Of a DNA stretch of 64,000 nucleotides, positions 57,268-64,000 are shown piece after piece; position 1 is the stretch's first letter, and each line of letters begins with the position of its first letter. A program made the translations under genes and the position numbers. The stretch comes from Phytophthora quininea (lineage: Eukaryota > Oomycota > Peronosporomycetes > Peronosporales > Peronosporaceae). Under the pieces are notes generated by a model. It made no database searches and was not told where the DNA came from. It worked only from the letters and a program-made list of their open reading frames with translations. Location of the stretch: assembly GCA_011947345.1 (NCBI GenBank), contig JAAVTG010000561.1:186001-250000 (forward strand). Direction: 5' to 3'.

Positions 57268-58476
57268 CTAGCCAGTCAACGCCTCCATCAACACTCCCAA
57301 GTCCTCTAGTGGCGACTCCGACTCCGATACACTAACTTCGGTCGTGGTGGTACCGCTCCAAGAGGTTTTCCGCCGCGGGATCTCTCCAGTCTGCTGTTGC
57401 TTCTGTCGCCGCCGAAGAGCCTTCCTCCCCACTTGGCTCCGTTTTCGCTGCCCATGACGTATCACAACATTTGGATCAGCTCGTTGAATACCCTTTCATG
57501 AATCCGCGTCATGTACTCACCTGCGGCAGTGCAGCTTCCAAAGCCCGTGGCCAGTCTCCAAATTCCGAAAAGTTAATCAAGACGTCGATCACCGTGTTGA
57601 CGTTCAAAATGTGGTCTAACCGCTCGGTGATATGCTCTTGAATCGGCAACCGGGCTGTCGTGATGCCAGCTTCAGTGGCTGCATTGAGCGTCGCTCCCTG
57701 TTTCGCCACCATGAACTCCATTAGCTTCCTCCCTAACGCTTCGTTCTCGTTTGCCCACCTTCTTGCGCGACTTGTCGACGATGCCTCCGATCACGTAGAT
57801 CTTGTTCGGGTCCATTTCTTCGAGCACATTGGGTGAGTCCGGGGACAGATACACCAGCTCGGACGACGGAAAATAATCCGTCATGCCGTCGCCACCACGT
57901 CGCCACTGGACGTGCCAGTTCACCGCGCCGAAGCGCTCCAGCGACGTCTCCAACTGCTCGCTGGGGTTGCACAGCAGCAGCTGGAAGGGCTCGTTCATCT
58001 GCTTGACGCTGCCGTAGCTGAGCTTCAACTGCTTGGCCAAACTGCGGAGCTCCTTGTCGTTCATGATGCTGTCGAAGCTCAGGTCGACGGCCACTCGTTG
58101 GCTCTTACTGTCAACCGCCGCCGCCCGCTGCAGCTTGTTGAGAGCTTGTTGCTTTGCGATTTCTTCCTCTTGTAGGAACCGACGACGCTCCTCTGCAACG
58201 CAGTCAACGTCACCACCAGTGAGAGCCGTAGAACATTGTCGGTCGATTGGATTCGAGCTCCGTACAAAAATGTAATATACTTACCTGCGGTCATAGCGTG
58301 GAGTAGCTCGAAGCGAGCTTTTTCTGCCGCTCGCGGGCCGGGCGCTTCGCCCGCAAGATATGTTTTGTGTCGGGGGATGGCAGTGTCATTGCAGGAGTGG
58401 GAGATGCAGCGGTAGGCGCTGAGGCGAGCGGTGGGGCGGGGACATCGCCGTTGCCCACGGGCTCCGGTGAGGCCAT
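57268..58476 (-). CDS. TRMT10: TRMT10-type tRNA (guanine-N1) methyltransferase
   Basis: The ATG at 58476 (MASPEPVGNGDVPAPP) opens a Pro/Ala-rich N-terminus with a basic helix. After an intron (GTAAGT near 58,280 to TTGCAG near 58,205) it reads RRFLQEEEIAKQQALNKLQR and VAVDLSFDSIMNDKELRSLA. SPOUT-domain motifs follow: VYLSPDSPNVLEEMDPNKIY, VIGGIVDKSRKKVGK, GITTARLPIQEHI and VNTVIDVLINFSEFGDWPRA. A last intron (57,525 to about 57,453) leads to the basic tail RKRSQVGRKALRRRQKQQQ and the stop at 57268. TRMT10 enzymes methylate N1 of purine 9 in tRNAs using SAM. The frame slips near 57,745, where NEALGRKLMEF is expected; the sequence otherwise matches the family closely. Confidence 0.88.
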
Positions 58477-58558
58477 GAACGAAGGGCACTATGCATTAGT
58501 GCAGTTTTTAGGATCTAGACATTTTTAGAATTAGAACCTTTCAAAGTCAGAGAGCCCC

Positions 58559-58756
58559 ATGGGCTCACTCGCACGGAGGAAGCGCTACTGCGTCGTTGCC
58601 GGGTGCACGAACGGTATCAAGGCCACAGGTGGGTTTTGCAAGCGCCACAGGAAGGAAGCGGTGCAGGCGGCTGCCGTCGCAGAGCAAGCCGCGTTTGAGT
58701 TTCAACGTTTTACGGCAACACGAGGACAGTCTGCCACCTCGTTCAATTTTCAATGA
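58559..58756 (+). CDS. Single-unit zinc-repeat mini-gene
   Basis: A 65-residue open frame (ATG 58559, stop 58754-58756) begins MGSLARRKRYCVVAGCTNGI and continues KATGGFCKRHRKEAVQAA. The C-x4-C...C-x2-H pattern is exactly one unit of the repeat found five times in the protein at 55848-56947. Between them lies only the TRMT10 gene, which is divergent from this one, with the two ATGs 82 bases apart. The ORF could be a real small gene, an exon of a lost gene, or a decayed copy. Codon usage is normal and there is no internal defect. Confidence 0.5.
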   Translation: MGSLARRKRYCVVAGCTNGIKATGGFCKRHRKEAVQAAAVAEQAAFEFQRFTATRGQSATSFNFQ

Positions 58757-58857
58757 AAATGGTCTCTTTTGACACCTTTGGTATTGCTGCTACTACCTCT
58801 CAGACAACTGCTTGGCAAGAAAACACAAGTAGAGCAGCAAAGTCATGACCCTGCAAC

Positions 58858-59631
58858 TCAGTTGAGGATGCCGGACACGGCCCCGACCTTCTTGCTGGCC
58901 GCTCCGACGGCGTTCTTGAGGTAGCACACGGGACCGCCGGGGTTGTTGTTGATGTACGTGTAGGCCTTGCAGCTGCTCGTGCTGGCGCAGGCGTCGCAGC
59001 ACAGAGACGGCAGGTTCACGTACACCGTCTTGATGTCGTTGCCGTAGTAGTCGGTGTCGGTCGCCTGCTTGGAGCACTTGGTCGGGGGCGGCATGCACTG
59101 GTAGTAGTTGTCGTTCCACGGCTGGCAGTAGTAGCCGCTCGGGCAGCACGTGGTGCCGCCGCTATTGCCACAAGCTCCGTACCCCGGAGTGGAGCAGGTC
59201 GGCGACGACGGAGTTGGCGTCGGGGTCGACGTCGACACGATGCCCGAGACGGCCCCGACCTTGGTCTGGCGAGTGCCGGTTCCTTTCTTGAGGTAGCACG
59301 CCGGGCTGCCGGGGTTGCTGTTGACAAACGTGTAGGCCACGCAGCCGGCGGTCTGCGTGCACTTGGTGCAGCAGTCTCCGGGCTGCAGACCGTAGACGGT
59401 TTGGAGGTCGTCGCCGTTGAAGTCGACGTTGGCGAACTGCTGGTTGCACTGGGCCGGCAGGTCGATGCATTGATAGTAGTTGGAGTTCCACGGCTGACAG
59501 TACTGCGTGCTGGGGCAGCAGCTGACGCCGGCCGAGTCCGAGCCGCAGTTCCCGAAGTTGGGGGTGCTGCAGTCGGCGGCGACGGCGACAGTCGCGAGAC
59601 TGGCGAGGGCGATGGTAATGCGAGCGAGCAT
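58858..59631 (-). CDS. CBEL-like secreted cellulose-binding PAN/Apple protein
   Basis: The ATG at 59631 gives a clear signal peptide (MLARITIALASLATVAVAA) and a 257-residue intact protein. It has two modules, each a CBM1-type cellulose-binding segment (NFGNCGSDSAGVSCCPSTQY; YGACGNSGGTTCCPSGYYC) followed by a PAN/Apple domain (QQFANVDFNGDDLQTVYGLQ ... CVAYTFVNSNP; KQATDTDYYGNDIKTVYVNL ... CKAYTYINNNP). A Ser/Thr/Pro linker (STPTPTPSSP) joins them. This is the layout of CBEL, a cell-wall glycoprotein of Phytophthora that binds cellulose, helps attachment and is perceived by plants. The many cysteines fit disulphide-bonded extracellular domains. There are no introns or frame errors. Confidence 0.9.
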   Translation of the reverse strand: MLARITIALASLATVAVAADCSTPNFGNCGSDSAGVSCCPSTQYCQPWNSNYYQCIDLPAQCNQQFANVDFNGDDLQTVYGLQPGDCCTKCTQTAGCVAYTFVNSNPGSPACYLKKGTGTRQTKVGAVSGIVSTSTPTPTPSSPTCSTPGYGACGNSGGTTCCPSGYYCQPWNDNYYQCMPPPTKCSKQATDTDYYGNDIKTVYVNLPSLCCDACASTSSCKAYTYINNNPGGPVCYLKNAVGAASKKVGAVSGILN

Positions 59632-60250
59632 TGTCTTGAGCGACTCGGCGTGGAGTGGAGAGGGTGGAAGTACTTGCGACTTGCTGCGGAGAAGGCAAAA
59701 GCGAAAGTGAGCAGTGGAAGCAGTGAACAAGCGGCCGCAGCTTGCTGTCCGTGGTCACGCGTGTCAACGAACTTCAACGTCTGGGATTTTTGGCCACGGT
59801 ATCCACTTCGCATCATTCCGCTGTTAGAAAAAGAGTGGTTCGTCTACGCTTCAACGAGATCAGCCTGCAACACCGGCACCGAGAACGCTTGCAAGTCCAC
59901 CGGTAGATAAAGTCACCACGAGCTGTGCGTTTGCGATTGCTACTAGAGACGCTTAATGCTAGCACTGCCTGCCATAGTGCGGTTGCCATCGAGAGGCAGC
60001 ACAGCTCGACTGCAGGAATCTTACTGTCGGATTGGCGTACTGGATTTCACGGCTTGCAAAATTGCGGGAGCTCGCGCAACCCCGTGCTGTCTGCCTGACT
60101 CAGTTTACAATGGATGCAAGGGATCCCTCCCTGTCGATCGTCTTCGAGGTCAAGACGGCTTGCGAATCGCTTGAAAGTATTTACGAGGCAAATATTTTTA
60201 TCGCCAAGAGCTGATCTGCGGAGCAACGGCACGGCAGACTCGCAGCAGGA
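59632..60250. other. Divergent intergenic region between CBEL and the SHIPPO-repeat gene
   Basis: About 620 bases separating two divergent starts (CBEL at 59631 on the minus strand, the SHIPPO gene at 60251 on the plus strand). No convincing coding sequence. It should contain both promoters; no specific element is recognised with confidence. Confidence 0.45.
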
Positions 60251-61746
60251 ATGGCTTTCCTGTCTACTGAAGAGCGCTTTGGCCCGGACTTGACCAAGTA
60301 CCGACATGGAGAACCGGTACGTGAAATCTCCCTCGCCACGACAAACGCCTTGTTAATGACGTCTCTATCCGTCTCCAGGACCCATGCACCTATCCAGCTC
60401 GCGACGACGGCTTGGTGATTCCAGGTGGCTCTCAGATCAGCGGGACTTTCGGGTATCATCGGCCGGTGCAGCATGAAGCACCGTCTCCGTTTGCCGCAGC
60501 TGCAGAGACATCAGCCGCTATGGCAGCGACCTTGAAAGCGATGACCGACAACTCGCTGAGTCACATCAGAGAGTCGAACGCGCCAGACTCCTGGTCGTAT
60601 TCGCCGACGGTGGACGGTCAATTCCATCGAGTCTACACCATGAAGGAGATCAACGCCGAACGCAGACGCTCCAGCCACCAGCGTCAACCACCCACGACGG
60701 CCCCGGAAGTCCATCTTGCGCTCGGTCCCGGCAGCTACGAAGTGGACCAAGATGTGAGTTCTGGCACCTGCAAATGAACCTTCGTTCCGATGAGCTAACT
60801 GTCGATGGTAGCGACACCAGGTAGCTATTGCCACGCCGTTCACTTTCGCTCGCGAGAAGCGGCACGGGATTTTGGACAACACCGCAGCTCTAGGCAGGGT
60901 CGGATGCAGTCCCGGACCGACAATGTATCGAGTCGACAGCAGCACCGCGGTGGCTTCAGCTTCGGCCCTTGCTACCACAGCACTACAGTCCAAGAATGCG
61001 TCGACGTTCTTGACGGTGTGTAAGCTTTCCTCCGTTCATTCGGCTTATCCTCATTGTTTCATATCATTTTCGCAGCGTGTGCGTAGCGACGGTCAACTCC
61101 AATGCAGGAACGCCGCAAAGTACTCCAAAGAGATGGCTCAATCGTATCGGGAGCTCAACACGAGCGTTCGGGTGAGTACTTTTGTGCCCGATCATCGCTG
61201 AGTCAGCTATGTTAACGTTATACCTGTTAGAAACTTGAAAACCGACTTGCTTCGCCTGAACTCCGCGAACGAACTTTTCGGCGGTTCAACACGGACACCA
61301 CAGCAGTGGAAGCGTACCGGAGAGGCCCCGGCAGCTATGATTCACCAATGGGTAGCGCGAATAATCCTCCAAGCCAGAAGAACAGCAAGGACGACGACAA
61401 AATTGTGAACAGAAGAGCTTCATGGTGTCAACTGTCCCCACTGCCAACCTCCAAGCAGAAACAGTCGAGCTCTTTCGGTCGCGTGGCCAACCGAGACCTC
61501 TTGAGCTCCATGATAGCAGCAGGCCATGCAAGCAAACACACCATCGGACCTGGAGTCTACGATGCCTACCCAGCGTCGTGTTCGATTCCGACACACAACA
61601 TCGGCTACAAACCATTGATGCAGCAATCAGGGAAAACACGCAGGACTCGCACTGGTTCAGCAGACTGCACTGACGAGGAGACAAGACAGCTCAGCAAACG
61701 AGAGATGTGGAAAGTCATGAGGCATGGACCAGCACTGCCTTCGTAG
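60251..61746 (+). CDS. SHIPPO/STPG-repeat flagellar protein
   Basis: Starting at ATG 60251 (MAFLSTEERFGPDLTKYRHG), the gene runs through four introns (near 60,316-60,378, 60,753-60,811, 61,020-61,076 and 61,172-61,231) to TAG at 61744-61746. The protein contains several Pro-Gly-rich units: LGPGSYEVDQD, CSPGPTMYRVD, RGPGSYDSPMG and IGPGVYDAYPA. The PGPxxY pattern is the SHIPPO (sperm-tail PG-rich) repeat, found in proteins that bind inside or along axonemal microtubules. Outside the repeats it is basic and Ser-rich. With DRC4 it is the second flagellar gene in the window. The exon borders are approximate; the repeat assignment is direct. Confidence 0.72.
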
Positions 61747-61797
61747 ATAATCTATTCCATGTCCATGATCAACACTGTTTGCCGTCTTCTCCGTCGA

Positions 61798-63702
61798 TCA
61801 GCTCACACGACGAAGAATCACAGCCCAGTTGGACTCGTCGTAGTAGCTCTTTTCAACCTCGGCATTGCCAGCCAGCGCCACAAGCTCCTCTAGTTCACCT
61901 TGCTTGAACATGTGGCAATATCGTTGGACCACCACGCGTTCCTGCACCTTCGCCGCTGGATCGCTCGAGTTATCACTATTGACACCTTCAGCCTGGGCAG
62001 ATTGCTCTTCTCCTCTTACTGCCTTCTGTGGCGGCAATGGACGAATCATCTTTGGCGTTAAACGCAAAGCGCTTGTCGAGATTCCACGGCACCATAAAGT
62101 CCTGACGACCCTCTTCAAACCGCCGACGCGAGCCCTTCATCTGCTCATGGGCCCACGCGTAAATGATTCCTCGTCCGCCGACACGCAAGACACGCAGCAG
62201 CTCCTTCACAGCTGCCAAACGGTGCACCAATGTGCTGAGGTGGTGCAAGACTGCAATCGATAAGGCAACATCACACGAGTTTGAGCGCAGCGGAACTGCC
62301 AGGGCGTCACACACCATCGCTTCAAGGCCGCGCTCGCGACAAATGCCCACGAGTCGGCTGCTGCGATCACCACCCACGACGAAGCTCTGGGTTTCATCGA
62401 CACACTTCATATACTTCCCGTTCCCACAGCCGAGGTCAGCGATCACTGACCCGCTCGGTTGCGATGTCACAAACTCGGCGACTTTGGGCCACGGACTGTG
62501 CCGAGTGCTGCTGAAATGGGCTGCAACCGTCTCGTAGAACTCGTGGACGTATTGCTTCTCCATCTGCGTGGGGGCAAGACTTTCACCACCTTCCTCACCA
62601 TTAACTTGATTACTGTTGGAGGAGCCACCCTCTTGCTCCTGTTCGTTGCGACCGAGTGTGTCACAATACGCTGGGAACGGACACTCGCATGGTCCTGATC
62701 GGATCTTGCGGAACGTAATGCTGAGTCTGCGCTGGCGGTTCACCTGCTTCCCGTCGATCACATCGAACATACGAGGACAAATGGCATGCTCCCACTTGTA
62801 GCGACTTTCCCCACTCATGACAGCCAATGACCGAGCTGGCAACAACACACCTTCATGACGCACTCCGTCTGGATGACGGAAGTCCATGACCACTTCACTG
62901 CAAATACTGAGCGACGCGATCGTCGTCGTGAACGCCGAGTGGGTATCCAAATGGTACGCGATTCCTTGTCCCGGCAGGTACTCGTTGATCGTGATTTGGT
63001 CCGGCGTATCTCCATCCATAATACCGCACATTTTGATCTGCTCCACAATGGGCTTCAACACTTCCGGGATGGGGTCTTTCATCGGTTGATCAGGGTCGCA
63101 TCGTCTCGTGTCGTAGTTGAACTCGTAGCCAAAGTGTTGCACTTGTCTTGCTCGAATGGTGTTGGCCCAGGCCGCACCATCATCTCGATCAAAAAAGCAA
63201 GACACGCTTCTTCCTGCTCTTTGGTGATGAACTCGGCTTCAAAGCGAAGCCCCGGGACTCTCGATCCTGGAGGGTCCGCATTCCTGAGCACATTGTGCAC
63301 CCGGAGCAGTCGGTCTCGAGCTTCCTGCTCCTTGCGAGGCCATGCAAACTCTGCATAGAGAGGTCTCCTGCCAATGAGCTCACAGGGCTTCTCATGCAGC
63401 AGATCTCGCAGCTTGACTGCAATAAAAGTGTCTGCCAGCTCCAGCAGCACCACTCTCCTTGATCCGGAGCCGTAGAGCACGCGTTTAACGACTGTGGCAG
63501 CTTCGAAGGTGTCGTTACTGTTCGGGTCTTCACTCTGCAGCAGATTTAGCAGGAACGGCACCAGTTTGGGCTCCACGATAGCCTTCTCCTTGATGCGGCG
63601 ACTCATCGTGAGCTTAAGGAAGTTGCTGGGCTGCTCATCGGCCACGAAGTCCGTCAGCGCGAGCTCGGGCGGAGCCGCAGCACCGTCGACCATGAGCTCC
63701 AT
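61798..63702 (-). CDS. ALKBH8: ALKBH8: AlkB-type dioxygenase fused to Trm9-type methyltransferase
   Basis: The N-terminal part from about residue 160 carries an AlkB fold (ACLAF, DDGAAWANTIRARQVQHFGY, INEYLPGQGIAYHLDTHSAF with the HxD iron ligands, RRLSITFRKIRSG with the 2-oxoglutarate arginine). This is followed by a methyltransferase (EKQYVHEFYETVAAHFSSTR, VIADLGCGNGKYMKCVDET, ALSIAVLHHLSTLVHRLAAV). That order is ALKBH8, which makes methoxycarbonylmethyl-uridine and its hydroxylated form at the tRNA wobble position. An N-terminal region of about 150 residues precedes it. A one-base gap near 63,195 (TTTTTT where AFFDRDDG needs seven T) and another near 62,060 break the frame. The ATG at 63702 is preferred because the upstream gene's stop overlaps any earlier start. 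Confidence 0.9.
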
Positions 63703-63862
63703 CAATTGTGAATCGATTCTATGCGACTCAAGTTCGACATGGCTACATTTTATATTGCTGCACATGAAGCACTCGACGACTCGCCTGCGGCCCAAATCTA
63801 CACGTATGAAGGAGACTACAATGCATGCGTCTTGCTCAGCATTGGAGCTGGGTCGTGTTGGT

Positions 63863-64000
63863 TCAATCGGAATCATCAGAGTCCGAGGGTTCGGATATCT
63901 GCCGACGTCGAGAGCGCCTGGGGAGTTTGGTGGTCGATGGATCCTCCTCGTCCTGCCGCTGCCAGACGCACAGCTTGCCGTAGAAGTCCGGAGACACGAT
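63863..64000 (-). CDS. 3' end of an unidentified gene (partial)
   Basis: On the minus strand the window edge reads IVSPDFYGKLCVWQRQDEED, then a basic KLPRRSRRRQIS and the acidic end EPSDSDDSD with a stop at 63863. The phrase SPDFYGKLCVW looks like the end of a WD-type beta-propeller blade, and the tail is typical of a nuclear protein with a phosphorylatable Ser/Asp end. Only about 45 residues are inside the window, so identity is open. The stop lies 161 bases upstream of the ALKBH8 start. Confidence 0.55.
   Translation of the reverse strand: MVSPDFYGKLCVWQRQDEEDPSTTKLPRRSRRRQISEPSDSDDSD

Noticed and set aside
1..64000. RXLR or Crinkler effector genes, tRNA or rRNA genes, LTR retrotransposons
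   Set aside because: I looked for signal peptide plus RXLR or LFLAK motifs, cloverleaf-like sequence and paired long repeats, and found nothing convincing in this window.

Overview
The window reads as gene-dense nuclear DNA of an oomycete, probably a Phytophthora/Pythium-type species. Introns are short (about 55-75 bases, GT..AG, usually ending CAG). Genes are often separated by only tens to hundreds of bases. The gene content is typical of these organisms: a CBEL-type cellulose-binding PAN/Apple secreted protein, a CxxxGC...HGGG zinc-repeat protein, a FYVE-ankyrin protein, flagellar genes (DRC4, an SHIPPO-repeat protein) and a eukaryotic TnpB homologue (Fanzor).

Layout. 0.3-1.0 kb: FAM210/DUF1279-like gene. 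1.5-4.3 kb: proline-rich, C2 and six-EF-hand protein. 4.4-11.5 kb: Integrator subunit 1. 11.5-14.4 kb: PIG-F, a tiny head-to-head gene, an unrecognised coiled-coil membrane protein and a PET117-like gene. 14.4-18.9 kb: a large unrecognised helical protein. 19.1-24.4 kb: clathrin heavy chain. 24.8-27.3 kb: an isochorismatase/nicotinamidase-like gene and an unrecognised multi-exon gene. 27.4-30.7 kb: a membrane-anchored HECT ubiquitin ligase and a trans-aconitate-type methyltransferase. 31.1-33.7 kb: DRC4/GAS8 and a domesticated CENP-B-like DNA-binding protein. 34.0-35.7 kb: Fanzor and its putative guide-RNA region. 35.7-37.3 kb: a 72-residue three-exon gene and succinyl-CoA ligase alpha. 37.6-43.9 kb: a UBR-type N-recognin. 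44-46.3 kb: gene-poor DNA with relics of an ion channel and of ELP2. 46.3-54.4 kb: an NT-C2 coiled-coil protein, two tandem related 'DPF..LNP' proteins (one with a PDZ domain) and an ankyrin-FYVE protein. 55.2-59.6 kb: a CBEL pseudogene, a zinc-repeat protein, a TRMT10 tRNA methyltransferase, a one-repeat zinc mini-gene and an intact CBEL gene. 60.2-64 kb: SHIPPO-repeat gene, ALKBH8 and the 3' end of one more gene.

Two themes run through the window. First, many conserved genes (clathrin, INTS1, SUCLG1, UBR, DRC4, ALKBH8) are broken by single-base indels, several demonstrably in short homopolymers. This points to base-calling errors in the assembly rather than true pseudogenes, so coding features below are given as gene spans. 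Second, the most notable system is the Fanzor locus: a TnpB-like RNA-guided nuclease with a RuvC fold and zinc ribbon, whose canonical RuvC-II glutamate position is occupied by proline while a glutamate cluster sits just before the zinc ribbon. Two hairpins lie directly behind its stop codon. Several genes concern ubiquitin transfer (HECT, UBR), tRNA modification (TRMT10, ALKBH8, an ELP2 relic) and the flagellum, but there is no operon-like organisation.
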